Positions 13,007 to 24,274 of a stretch of DNA of 64,000 bases are shown here, one piece after another; position 1 is the stretch's first letter, and each line of letters begins with the position of its first letter. The notes beneath the pieces are model-generated. The model worked only from the letters and a program-made list of their open reading frames with translations. It made no database searches and was not told where the DNA came from. Source of the DNA: Sequoia sempervirens (taxonomy: Eukaryota; Streptophyta; Pinopsida; Cupressales; Cupressaceae); contig VDFB02270651.1 of NCBI GenBank assembly GCA_007258455.2, positions 493,590,320 to 493,654,319 of the forward strand. Direction: 5' to 3'. Made by a program: the position numbers and the translations under genes.

Positions 13007-13757
13007 GACACACCGGGTAGAAATATTGTGAGCATAGGCTCACAATGGTGGAGTTGAGTGATGGAATCACTCTTTTAGGTTGACATCAACCTACAATGAA
13101 CTCCTTCGTTGTCGAAGTGTTGAAAATCAATCCTTCTTTCTCCTTTTCAAGCATCTCTTTGGAACACAAACCACCTTTCTCTAGCAACACAACATCTCCC
13201 TCCTTTCCTCCCTTGTGGACTCATGTCCGCTAAAGCTCGACCTCCTCCGCCAAATACCTTCTACACTACTCTCCTCCTCTTCCGTGGGTTGAAAACCACC
13301 TCCAACCGTCCACCTCCACCAATACCCTACAACATCTTCCACTTTCTCCACAAGTAAATATGGAACATCTACTACACATTCTATCTCCCTATCCCTCTTT
13401 CCTTCTATCACCTTATTTGAAAACATAATAACATCACAATTTTTTTTACCTCATCTTCGCTTATAGATACACCATCGATTTTCATTGTGATATCTCCCAC
13501 CTCCTTGTTAGCTACAACTTTTTTCTCTTCTTTCTTCACTGCAGCATCAAGCTTTGATGTTCACTCAGTCCTCAATGTCCAACAATTGTGCAAAAAAAAA
13601 TTCCTCACCTTCACCCTTCACTACGACCTCTTCATTGCTCACTTCATTTTTTCTTCTTCTCTCTTCATGTCTTCCTCACAACATGTCTCTACTGCAATTT
13701 CTTCACCGATAGGGGTTGCTCTTACTTCTTCTACTTTCCATCTAGGCCTGTAACACT
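13007..13757 (-). repeat. Truncated second internal copy of E2
   Basis: Homologous to 10485-11235. It carries the same hairpin at 13025-13046 (identical 22 bp) and a decayed charged frame (13181-13426). Homology stops abruptly after aacactcattt at about 13757, where AT-rich DNA begins, so the right-hand primer binding site and any third LTR are missing. Confidence 0.75.
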
Positions 13758-15148
13758 CATTTATTTTAATTTCCATATTTAACATTAATATTTTTATTTT
13801 AATAATTAACTTATTTATCTAAATTAATTATTATTTAATTGATTTATATATTTAATTATGATTTAATTTGTAAAATAACATGTCTCTTGTACAATTATTA
13901 TTTCATTTAGGACACTTTGAAATGAATTTAAGACCATGAAATAAGGGAAAAGGGTATGGGTTTGCAATTTTCACCATTATATTTTATTACCAGTTTGATG
14001 TGCATGCATTGTGAACTAGTAGTTGGATGCATACTAAATAATATATTTTCAACTATCTATTTGGTTTAGGATTTTCTTATTTTGTGTAACATCCCTAGTG
14101 TTCTGCTAAGTAAAATTTCCAATTTTTCACCTCAAGTGAATGATCCACGATGCCATAACATAGCAATAAAAGTTTTTATTTTTCGTAATTTGTAAATTAC
14201 ATGCATATTTGAAATAAAAACTATTCCAAACTTCTATTGCATTTCATTGTATTTTCACAAATTTTCCACAACATAGATTTCATACAAAATAAACTCAATT
14301 TTATCCTTTAATAATACATCCTTCCATATAAATGGGTACAAGATTCATACATAACTCTTTTGAGCTTCATTTTGCAGTAGATATACAAACTGGTCCTATT
14401 GTTACCTCATTGATGCATACATTCTAGATGTCCCCATTCCTAGTCCCAAATATCCACAATCCTCAACCTCCAATTGATGAGGAGAAGCATCACTCAAGCA
14501 CTTTTTCATCAACCACGGACTAACTACGATCCCTCGCACATCTACCACATATTGTAAGATGGCCCTTCCCTTCAATGAAGAGTTTGGTATGGTAACCTCA
14601 TAAAAATAGCCTATATTAGCTTAGTGTTGTTCCCTACATAACTAGAACTTACATCCACTACAATCCTAAACTAGCATACATAAAAAGGAACACAATGAAC
14701 TAACAGTGCAAATAGTGGAAAATTACACTACTTTGGCCAAAGTATTCTCACCCAATACTTCGAGTGACAATCATGTTATTCACATACACTACTATAGCCC
14801 ATTTTGGATTATAACCATTCATATACTATGCTTAGGTAATTTCCTTCCATAAGTAGCCATTAACCTCAAAAATAACCTATTCCTCTTTTCAAAATACAAT
14901 GGTATCTCTACTAATAAAGTTTAAGCATAAGTTACCCCCTTCAATGGATATTCTAATCCCTAGGTATAACATACAATATTTTATAGTCTACACAATAACT
15001 TTACATAAAAAATTGAACAAGCTATTCGCTTCAATGGAAAACCTAGTTCCAAGAATAACCTTATAATCTAAAGTATAGCTATATAAGCTTCATCTTATCA
15101 TAGAATGAATATTCATATTTATATTTGAATCCAATTAGGAATTATCAT

Positions 15149-15309
15149 GACAATAAGTGACTCTCATCAAGAGTATAATCTCATTAATAATTGACCTCAA
15201 TCAAAGAGTAATCATATCAGTAAATGATTCTATTCAAGAGTCTAACCTTAGTAAAAGGGGTTATTCAATGAGTAGAATCTTGTCAACAATATGACTTCAC
15301 ATCAAGAGT
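15149..15309. repeat. Degenerate tandem repeat, about 35 bp unit, five units
   Basis: Successive units share the core tcaagagt followed by aat(c)t, for example near 15175, 15206, 15234, 15265 and 15302, with spacing of roughly 30-37 bp. Units are diverged. Confidence 0.55.
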
Positions 15310-15410
15310 AATTAGCAAACAAACTAGTAACAACTCAAACTCAATAGGTAATCCCACCTATGGCTCCGATCAATTGGTAATTTATGAACTCAAGTGATCT
15401 ACTTAACCAC

Positions 15411-15673
15411 ATAGGTGAGTCTCAACCTTGGTATACCCTAATCCCAGATATAATCTATAATCAACAATCAACTTTTTTGTCTAGGTTAAACTAAACCTGT
15501 GCTTTAATCAAATCTCAACTACATAACCCATCTAAGTAGGTTATTCTCATCCTATTGGTTTCAATGGGTATTCAAGAAAATATTCCAACCTAGTAGGTGA
15601 TTCTTAACTTAGGGTTCCAATCATTAATCAAATGTACTTCTTAACCCAAATAGGTTACTCTCAACCTAGGGTT
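15411..15673. repeat. Interspersed TAGGTnAnTCTCAnCCTAGG-like motif
   Basis: Related versions occur near 15411, 15537, 15593 and 15651, each with taggt(g/t)a followed by tct(c/t)a and usually cc(t)a. It resembles a decayed local amplification. Confidence 0.45.
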
Positions 15674-16366
15674 TCATTCAATAGTTTAGTAATGATCAAG
15701 TATATATTAGCAATATGACATCTCATCCTATCATAGATTTCATACTATCACTATTGTTGTATTTCTAACCTTATTGTTCCTAAGGTTCCCTAGCATTATA
15801 TAACTAACAGTGTCAAGGCACTTCATTACATTGATACATTTCACAATATACTTGCAGTGTAAATTATCTATGTATAAAACATCATTTGAGTTCCCATATC
15901 TAGGGTATATAAGAGTATTAAATTACTCCCTTCACCTATTCATGATTTTATCAAATCTAGTATATAATACTATTGATAAACAATCACTCCTTACTATGGA
16001 GTATGTAAAACACTCACAAGCAAATCATATCAATAAGACTTTTCAGGTTTCCTATAAGAAAATAGACCATTACTCTTTTTCAAGCAATCAAATATAATTC
16101 AAAATAAATCATCCTAGACAATCAATATTTTTGATAAAAGATAAAACATAAAGATACTAGAATCCCATGCTTGTTAATTTCTTTAATCCAATTGACCCAC
16201 TGGATCTCAAGCTTAGCCTCCTCTTAGAATCAACTTAGCAACAAACCCTCTCAATTTCTCTCACTAAATTCCTCACAATAACTCTCAACAAAATAAGAAT
16301 TATCTCAATGGAAAATGCAATAGAATGGAGTAGCATAGTGATGCAAAGAAGAATGGTATCCAAATG

Positions 16367-17872
16367 AGTTGAAAGGTGCAAGAAAACTAAGAGGGGGGTG
16401 AATCAGCTGTCACCAAATTCAAAAAGAAAACTTCAAACACTTATCAACTTCACAACCACTTTATTTTGTTATTAAGTATGAACATGAAATGCAGATAACA
16501 GAAAGAAAAATAAACACAAGAGACACTAGATTTACATGGAAAACCTAATAAGGGAAAAACCATGGTACGGATTAGCTCACAATATAAAGTAATTGCATAA
16601 CCAAATACAAATAGGCTCACTACCAAGGGCTCACTTCCCAAAAGGACTCACTATTTGGATACAAAGGCTCACTGCCTATAGGTAGGACTCACTTTCCAAA
16701 AGGGAAGCTCACTTCCTACAGATACAAAAGATTACAGAAAGATCCACTACAAAAAATTACACACATCCACAACCTTGATTTGAAGAATTGTTGACACTGT
16801 CAGCTCACTACTTTCAGGAATCTAACACATTAAAGTATTGCTGCCTTAATTCACTTTCACACAACTCTACTTCTCAAACTTGTGGCTTGATTAATTCATT
16901 CACAACATCTCAACTTGTATTTATACCCTCTTCAACCTTAGAAAAATTTTCAAGGTTGGTTACACATGCTTCATTTCATAAATTCAAATTAGGTTGGCAA
17001 CTCAACATTCCCGTGATGGAAAGGAATGAGAGAAAACCAAACCTATACTTAACCAAGACCCAAAACATCATCTTGGATCAATCACATGCTTCCTTAATTA
17101 ATTCTTAATCCTTCGAATGAAGTGTAAACACCAAGTCGGTCAAACCTAATGAAAACACAAATGAACTTTGAAGTACACACTTCCACATCAAGAAGATAAC
17201 ATGCAGAAGATGCAACATGCTTCACCAATCACTGTAACACATCTCAGATTCCTTTAGACTCATACACATCAACTACAACAACCTTCAAAATCAGAATACT
17301 TCTCACCAGTCCATTTGGACTGAATAGACACATACAACAACTCTGAAACTCAACTTCCAGAGCACCAAGCCATGAACATCTTTGCTAGAACATAGAGAAC
17401 ACCATTACAAGACAACGTCTAGATTTGCAAGACTTGAAACAAACTAGCGAAGGACTATGGAGCAGAAAAATTTATCCCAATCCACAGACAAACAATTTTG
17501 TCAAACCAATTCACATACTAGTGAACACATCTTTCACTCCATCAAACCAGGAGATATCACCAACAAAAGCCCAAAAATAACACCTCAGATCCACACAAGC
17601 ATAGGATCAACACAAAAGAAATATGAAGCAAATAGTGGAGTACATTTTGAACACACATATAGTTCTATATTCTCTTGTTTATTAATTTTCTCAAAAGCAC
17701 TTGGTAACTCATCATATCAACACACCTACAACACCATAAAGATAGCTCCATGTACTCACAACATCTCATCAACATCTTAACTATACATGCACAACCTGCA
17801 ACATCTTGTACTGTTTTGACATCAATGAAAACATTAATGACAACAGAACCAAACTTACTCATACATGCAACA
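16367..17872 (-). repeat. 3' LTR of copia A
   Basis: The left part matches the right LTR (33635-33960) base for base with scattered changes. The right end is TGCAACA, inverse of the TGTTG start seen at 33635, giving about 1.5 kb. A copia-typical ccatggtttttccc...ttccatgtaaatct block is present on the minus strand (about 16520-16565). The segment 16610-16720 has a cluster of (R)GCTCACT / GACTCACT repeats. Frames inside it are not protein-like. Confidence 0.8.
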
Positions 17873-18179
17873 ATCTCCATTTTTGTCATTGATGGCAACA
17901 AATGATGTGAAAAAACATCAAAGACACATTCTCAATATTCTCTCTTCCTTCTAGCTTCTTCTTTTTCTCTCCCCCTTTTTTTTTTCACATGCTATCTCTC
18001 CCCCTTTGACATCAATGGAAACGGAAACAACTTCTTATCGCTCCCCCTTAGGAGTGCACCCACACAACTCATACTGCAACAATGAAACTCTCTACTCCCC
18101 CTATGGATTAGACCCATCCATTAGTCTAGATAAATGAAGAATTTGTAGATCCACTAGACTAATGCACCTCCATGTGCAC
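17873..18179 (-). other. Polypurine tracts between pol end and 3' LTR of copia A
   Basis: On the minus strand several G-rich purine tracts occur (complements at about 17967-17985, 17997-18006, 18040-18050, 18095-18100), and an AAAAATGGAGAT tract directly abuts the LTR at 17873. The same arrangement is seen in copia B at 29490-29729. The tract touching the LTR is the likely plus-strand primer site. Confidence 0.55.
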
Positions 18180-19586
18180 CTAGTTTGAATGAGGGCCAAT
18201 GACTCCCAAATTATCCCTAAGATACTCAAAAGTATCCTTCGAAAGAGCCTTAGTAAATATATCTACAATCTGATCCTTTGTAGACAAATAATCCATTCTA
18301 ACTTCATTCACCAATACTTTTTCTCTCAAGAAACATTTGATATCTGATAGATATATGCTTTTTCCTTGAATGCATTACCATATTCTTTGAAATTTTTATA
18401 GCACTTGTATTATCATAGAAGATAGGTATAGGCTCATCACATATCACTCCTATATCCTTCAATGTTTGCTTCATCTATAAAACCTGTGTGCAGCAAGATG
18501 TTGCAACAATATACTTAGGTTTTGTAGTGGATAAAGAATCTGAATCTTGTTTCTTGCTAAGCCATGAAACCAATCTTCCACCAAGAAAGAAAGCACCACC
18601 ACTTGTACTCTTCTGATCATCTATGCAACCAACCCAATATGCATTAGTGTAAGCATTCAAAGTGAAGTTAGTATCCTTAGGATACCACAAACCATAATTT
18701 AGATTCCCCTTAAGATATATGAATATCCTCTTCACAGCTGTAACATGCGTTTATTTTGATTCTTCTTAAAATATAGTAACCAAACATACTACATTCATGA
18801 TATCCAGTCTTGTAGCAGTAAGATACAACAATCCACCAATCATAGATTTGTACTTGCTCTAATAAGTTTTAGCAGATTCATCATATTTACTTAGCTTGCA
18901 TCTGGTCACCATAGGAGTACAGACAGGTTTTAAGTCATCCATTCCAAACTTCTTCAACAACTCTTTGACATACTTAGATTGTGAAATGAATATCCCCTTA
19001 TTAGTTTGATTCACTTGCAATCCAAGGAAGAAATTCAACTCACCAATCATAGACATTTCAAATTCTTTTTGCATCTCTTCTGCAAACCTCTTACACATAC
19101 TTTCATTTCCTCCAAATATGATATCATCCACATACACAACTACTATAAATATCTTGTTTCCTTCAATATTGAAATAAAAATCGATGTCTATGGAGCCTTT
19201 GTTAAACTTATTTTGTGTCAAATATCTATCCAATCTTGCATACCAAGCTATGGGAGCTTGTTTCAATCCATATAGTGCCTTAATCACCTTACAAACCATA
19301 TCTGGTTTATCTAATAGCTGAAATCCCTTAGGTTGTTCCATGTACACTTCTTCTTCCAATTCTCCATTCAAAAAAAGAAGACTTGACATCCATTTGAAAT
19401 ACCTTGAAGTCTTTATAAGCATAAAATTCCAAGAACATCTGAATTTCCTCCATTCTTTCCACCGGGGAAAATATCTCTTCAAAGTCTATTCCCTCAACTT
19501 GTGAATATCTTTTACATACAAGTCTTTCTTTGTTTCTCACAACTTCGCCATTCTCATTCAATTTATTTTTGAACACCCACTTAATG
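18180..19586 (-). pseudogene. Copia A reverse transcriptase and RNase H, broken
   Basis: The minus-strand translation starts at KWVFKNKLNENGEVV (about 19580), passes QMDVKSSF and LYGLKQAP, and contains the catalytic YVDD at 19134-19123, followed by FFLGLQ and SKYVKELLKKFGM. The RNase H part has LWYPKD...NAYWVG (normally DADWAG, so the catalytic aspartate region is altered) and KSTSGG, then decays toward 18180. A frameshift near 19370 falls in a run of seven A; another break lies near 18740. E3 entered just upstream of KWVF. Confidence 0.88.
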
Positions 19587-20988
19587 TGATGCAGAGTTAG
19601 GAGACTCAACCTTACTCAAATTGGCAACCTACCTTCAAGAGGCATCTAGAAAGATTAAAATGATCATATAAAGTAATTCAACCAGTCTTCCAAGTTCAAC
19701 AATCATCAAAAGCACAATTTCCCAATTTCACTCCTAAACCCCAATTTCAGTGCAAACCTAGTTTAGGCATTTTCACAAATATTTTCCAAAACACCTAAAA
19801 AAATCAAGGATGATTAAGATACCCTTTTGCAAGTTATACAACATACAGGAAAACCAATATCAACTATTTTGGACAAATTCAAAGATCCAATACTCCTGCC
19901 ATGGAAAAGGCTAGTGGATTAGCCCACTTTTACAAAGAGGGTACCCTTTAAACTCCACCAAACTTTATGAAACCTTGAGGAAGAAATTAAAATTCCCAAA
20001 AAATACTAAATCCACCACTAGTTTCCAGAAATCACTCTTCCAACATGGCAAACCCTAAAACCCTTGATTCTAGGCCTTCAAAAGGAGGGTTTATTGTAAA
20101 TCATACCTCCAGACCTTTCCAAACCCTGCCACCTATTCAAACACTCATTATTATTCCTTCACAAGCTTTAAACTTCATCACATAGGTTGTTTCTTCCAAA
20201 AAACTCATAAACCATCATTTAGTTCCTCACTTTCACAAGGAAAATCACCCAAATTCAACCTAGGGCAACACCCAAAACCCACAAACACACTTCCTTTGAC
20301 CTGAAAATAATTTGGAAACCTATTTTACAAAAAATGGGGTCATTCCACTGAGTTACAATTGCTACAGTAGGTGGAATGCCCTAAAAACTCATTTTATTAC
20401 TCTCAAACCACCAATTTACACCAAAACAGGGCAGTTTCAGTAAAACGTCAATAAAACCCTCTAAACTCAATGAAAATTCACCAAACCACTTTCAAATGAA
20501 ATATTACACTCTCCTCTTTCCAACCATAATAGGGTTGAGCCCGTACAGGTCATAAAAAGGCCGTACCACATGTTTTAGCAGCAATTTTACACACAAAAAT
20601 TTCCAGAAAGTAGCCTTTTTTTCATTATAACTTAAAAAAAAATGATTCAACAAGCATGCCTCGACCATGAGAGGATTATTTAATAGCTAACCACCCTTAC
20701 AAACATCCTCCAAGTGGAATTTTAATTATTTGGACATTGACCAACTTTTTACCAATTAGACCCCTAATTGCCTAGTTTTGCACTTTTAACAATTTGTTGA
20801 CAATAAGTACATTTTTATGCAACCTTTTGCACTTTTGAAACAACTAACCTTAAAAACCCCCAATTACATGAAAAATAGTCCCAAATACCTTATTTAACAT
20901 TAATTTACTCCAATACCCCTAAATTTCTAATGCCTTCCTTCAAAGGATGAATTGTTGAAACTAAGTGTACTGGGGTGCTCCTGCACCA
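19587..20988 (-). repeat. 3' (left) LTR of E3
   Basis: Begins TGATGCA and, by comparison with the LTR ends at 1477 and 10484, ends at ...gggtgctcctgcacca (20988). The start matches 23141-23468 closely. The right boundary is inferred from family resemblance because the other LTR is truncated. Confidence 0.7.
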
Positions 20989-21409
20989 TGCACCCTGGCT
21001 TGAAAATTCTTCCAAGTCTCTTGGAAGCCTTCACCTGCAAAAAAGTTGAATCTCCATCCTCTGATACTCCTTTTAGATGCTTCATCTTGACCTTTTGCTT
21101 TGTCTTGTCCATGTGTAGCATTCCCTTGCTTGAATTGATTCCTTGGTTTTGCACTGTCAATCTCAGACCTGCACTTACATACCTTAACCAACTGCTCCCA
21201 ATATTCTCAACATGTTCACACAACACCACACCATATGCTTCACCTTTCATTTTGACTCTTGGCTTAACCACCATCATCAAAATCATCAAAACAAAGAAAT
21301 AGCAAACAATCCTCTTCATTCTCTTCCTCTCCATTTCCTCCTCACAACTTTTCTCAGCTTTCCCATGCTCAAAACAATCTGCACAGTAGCATACACAACC
21401 CCTATCCAA
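20927..21409 (-). pseudogene. E3 terminal reading frame with a hydrophobic segment
   Basis: A 160-codon minus-strand frame after the charged tail. It is Lys/Glu-rich at first (EKSCEEEMERKRMKR), then has one hydrophobic stretch of about 15 residues near positions 34-49 (IVCYFFVLMILMMVV) bounded by Lys/Arg, then a polar region. It runs about 60 bp into the LTR. I do not recognise it. One hydrophobic segment is not enough to call an envelope-like protein, and it may be an out-of-frame piece of the tail. Confidence 0.35.
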
Positions 21410-22194
21410 TCCATATTCTCTGTTTTCTGTTCCATCTCAATTGGAGACTTTCCAAATTGTTTTCCTCTTGCCTTCACTAGGCCATTCACCATCAATTCTT
21501 CCTTTCTTGGAAATGCACTTATCCATTTTTCTTGATCTTCTTCATCAGTCAAAGTGACTGCACCTTTCTCATTAACTTCACACTTTCCTACAAACTCACT
21601 CACTACACCTTCTTTTACCTTATCTTCATCTTCTTCCAATAAGTCTTCATGAGCATCCTCAAAGACATCTTCCTCTTCCTTCATATTCTCTGCACCTTTA
21701 AGTTCCTTGACTTTTAGGCTTTGCATCAGTACCATTATCTTATTGACCTCTGTATCCTCTGTCACACAGTCCACTGTATTCACAGTCTCTGTCTTCTTAT
21801 CACTTACATATGCTGTTAAGGGACACTCCACTGTCCCAATCATGATCTTGTTATAATTTACAAGCCTTTCATGGCTTTCTCCATCCTTCCCACCTGTCTT
21901 GTCTATATCTCTTCTTTCTCCTTTAACATTCTCAGCCTTCAAAACTTCCTTGTCATCAGATCTTCTGCCCTACTGCAACTCATCTCCTTTGTTATCAGGT
22001 TTTTGTGGCTTCCCATTACCTTGTCCATTCAGTAGACATTGCTTCTCACCTTTATAGACCTCACTAGGCCTTCCTTGGCTCTCCATTGATAACTCTCCTA
22101 CATTCTTATTCTTTTCTCTTTGAGGGATCTCTGCCCCAAGTGCCTTCTTCTCACAATACTCTGTCTCAGCTTCTTGTACCACTGTAATTTTCAT
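21316..22194 (-). pseudogene. E3 Glu/Lys/Val-rich charged tail
   Basis: Two minus-strand frames (22194-21970 and 21942-21316) continue the charged region downstream of the protease, with dense E, D and K and stretches such as KEEEDVFEDAHEDLLEEDEDK. The composition suggests a disordered acidic linker. No catalytic motif is visible. Where a complete gypsy element would have RT and integrase, this element has only this tail. Confidence 0.5.
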
Positions 22195-22200
22195 AGGTAT

Positions 22201-23040
22201 CTACCCTAGAACACCATTAACCTGCAATGAACAAACTTCTTTAGGTCCTTTATCTTCAACACAACCTTCAAGCTTACCTTGCTCTTTTAAGGTCATTTCA
22301 CCCTTGACCCTTTCTTTCCCATCACCTTTCACACACTTTAACTTTGAATCTTCCTCTACTCTTATTGTCTCAGTAATCTTTTTACATGTGGTGGCTGCAA
22401 CTTTGTCTTTGTCTTCTTCACACTCTCTATCCTTATATTGTGTCATCAAAGTCTTCTCATCTCTGACCTTCACTTCCCTTGTTTCTCTTATGTCTTCAAT
22501 CTGCATTGTCCTTCCCAATGCTTCTTCATGGTGTTTTTCTTTCTCCATTGCAACTATGCTATGCCCTATTGTCTCTTCTAGGTTCCCTTGTTCCTTTTGC
22601 TCCAGCATCTCTCTTTTTCCACACATCCCTATCCTTCTTTGTGTCCCTTCTTCCTGCAAACAACTCAAAATATACCTTTGCCCATCCTTTTCAATTTCAT
22701 ACACATTAAGCCTCCCATCATGCATAGCAAATCTATCATATTGCCAAACTCTTCCTAGTATCATATGACAATCCCTTATAGGCATAATATCACATAATAG
22801 AACATCTTTATAAGGACCAATTTCAAAATCTACAAATGCTTGCTCTCTAACCACAACATGCTAACTATCATTTACCCAATATGCCTTGTAAGGTGATTCA
22901 TGTTTTAACTTTGTCAAATGCAAATTTTCAACCATTTCTTCTGAAACAACATTACTCAAGGAACCTGAATCAATCATTACTTTACAGATCTTACCTCTGC
23001 ATTTACATCTGGTCTAGAAGGTAGCATGCCTCATTTGTCC
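22201..23040 (-). pseudogene. E3 retropepsin-like protease (partial) with start of charged tail
   Basis: The minus-strand frame shows CKVMIDSGSLSNVVS with the catalytic DSG at 22971-22963. After a stop at about 22862 it continues with GPYKDVLLCDI, then HMILGRVWQYDR and HDGRLNVY (about 22780-22690), the conserved C-terminal protease block of plant Ty3/gypsy elements (usually LLGRPWQYDR...HDGR.N). From about 22680 it turns into a Glu/Lys-rich tail. The gag part that normally precedes it is absent: only about 90 bp separate it from the primer binding site. Confidence 0.75.
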
Positions 23041-23125
23041 TTATTTCTCATCCAACCTTCTGAAGTCCATAGTGCCTTGTATCTTCCAATGCTTCTCCTG
23101 CAATCTTCAATAGATCTACTTCCTT

Positions 23126-23137
23126 GCTCTGATACCA
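23126..23137 (-). other. Primer binding site of E3
   Basis: GCTCTGATACCA on the plus strand, the exact complement of TGGTATCAGAGC (initiator-Met tRNA type), three bases from the LTR start at 23141. Confidence 0.9.
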
Positions 23138-23140
23138 CTC

Positions 23141-23468
23141 TGATGCAGAGTCAAGAGACTCAACCTTACTCAAATTGGCAACCTACCTTCAAGAGGCATC
23201 TAGAAAGATTAAAATGATCATATAAAGTAATTCAACCAGTCTTCCAAGTTCAACAATCATCAAAAGCACAATTTCCCAATTTCACTCCTAAACCCCAATT
23301 TCAGTGCAAACCTAGTTTAGGAATTTTCATAAATATTTTCCAAAACACCTAAAAAACTCAAGGATGATTAAGATACCCTTTTGAAAGTTATACAACATAC
23401 AGGAAAACCAATATCAACTCTTTTGGACAAATTCAAAGATCCAATACTCCTGCCATGGAAAAGGCTAG
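23141..23468 (-). repeat. 5' (right) LTR of E3, truncated
   Basis: Near identical to 19587-19914 up to aaggctag, then stops and runs directly into copia B LTR sequence. About 1.07 kb is missing relative to the left LTR. Confidence 0.9.
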
Positions 23469-24219
23469 GTATATTTGTAGCGTGGTGTGGATCTTCATGG
23501 AATAATTTTTGAAGGTATTTCATATTCAAGGATGTTGCTTTGGGTATTCATTATGTTGTAGCCGACATTGGTTGATTCACATTGATAATTGTTTATTGTT
23601 TTGGGATGAAAGTTTGTATATGTTTTATTATTTTTTGAAGCCAACATGTAGTGATGTAATCTCTTGTTGCGAATATATATAAGCGATTGTTTACTCCATT
23701 TGAAGGCATGTGTGTGTGAGATGTGTGAATCATTTCCTAATCATTCAAAGGTAGAAGCAAAAGGTGAAGAAGAGTGAGCAAAGTGTGAATAAGTGTTCAT
23801 GTTCTTAACTGGAACTGTAATCAGGAATTAGCAGATGTTATTTTCTCAGTTCAAAATCCTATGGATGCAATCTGAATGTTTCTATAAGACAGTGTGTCTT
23901 CCTTTGGGTTGTAAGCCTTGTTGTAATTGAGCAGTGAGCTCTAGGAAATGTGCCTAAATGCATGTGCATTCCTCATTTATTCATCTTTATACTTTTAACA
24001 AGGTATAATCTTATGGACTGACCTCCACCGTGGGTTTTGCCATAACATGATTTCCACGTAAAAAATCTTGGTGTTATATGTGTTTTCGGTGTGTTGATGA
24101 TTTATGCTTTCATGGTTATTAATAAAATCTAAGATTAAGGTTAATAAGTTTAATAATTTTAAATTTTTGTGACAACTGATTCACCCCCCCCTCAGTTGTC
24201 TACCCTTGTGTTTCCAATA
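23469..24219 (+). repeat. 5' LTR of copia B, left end deleted
   Basis: Matches 30229-30957 of the right LTR; about 500 bp of the LTR's left end are missing. It contains the copia block with ccaccgtgggttttgcc and tttccacgtaaaaaatc and ends ccaata (24219), where the right copy has ccaaca. Confidence 0.85.
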
Positions 24220-24221
24220 AT

Positions 24222-24233
24222 TGGTATCAGATC
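24222..24233 (+). other. Primer binding site of copia B
   Basis: TGGTATCAGATC, one substitution from the initiator-Met site TGGTATCAGAGC, two bases after the LTR end. Confidence 0.8.
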
Positions 24234-24274
24234 AGGTTCCTTGGAAGAAGTTTAATAGCTTGAGGTGATTTGGG

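Larger units (their letters stand above)
9279..13757 (-). mobile_element. Tandem non-autonomous LTR element array (E2): LTR, internal, LTR, partial internal
   Basis: Segment 9279-11230 is repeated at 11757-13757 with moderate divergence. Minus-strand orientation follows from a primer binding site (11743-11754) just left of the second LTR. The internal region is only about 1.27 kb (10485-11756), with no gag zinc knuckle, RT or integrase, so the element is non-autonomous. To the right of the second LTR a second internal copy starts (13007) and breaks off at 13757 in AT-rich DNA. This is an LTR-internal-LTR-internal arrangement, as produced by unequal recombination. Copy 1 lacks about 45 bp near its left end that copy 2 keeps. 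Confidence 0.8.
13758..16366. other. Unassigned DNA with degenerate short repeats
   Basis: No gene is recognised. The frame at 15810-16097 shows no motif. A TGTAACATCCC at about 14087 resembles the start of some plant gypsy LTRs, but I found no matching end or second copy. Two families of short repeats at 15149-15673 are listed separately. Confidence 0.45.
19587..23468 (-). mobile_element. Short gypsy-like LTR element E3 (protease only), inserted in copia A
   Basis: The left LTR starts TGATGCAGAG (19587) and the right LTR starts TGATGCAGAG (23141); they match for the 328 bp present on the right. The primer binding site at 23126-23137 is an exact TGGTATCAGAGC on the minus strand. The internal region is 2.15 kb. 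It encodes only the C-terminal part of a gypsy-type protease and a long charged tail: no zinc knuckle, RT, RNase H or integrase. It must have depended on proteins supplied by other elements. The right LTR is cut at 23468. Confidence 0.85.

Noticed and set aside
14087..16366. Solo gypsy LTR starting TGTAACATCCC
   Set aside because: No matching CA end, no target duplication and no second copy in the window.
21255..21320. Hydrophobic segment as evidence of an envelope-like protein in E3
   Set aside because: A single 15-residue stretch without signal peptide or glycoprotein features; the frame overlaps the charged tail and the LTR.
22304..22768. Plus-strand 154-codon frame
   Set aside because: Antisense of the E3 charged tail and protease; Ser/Phe/Cys-rich composition is a by-product of E/K codons opposite.
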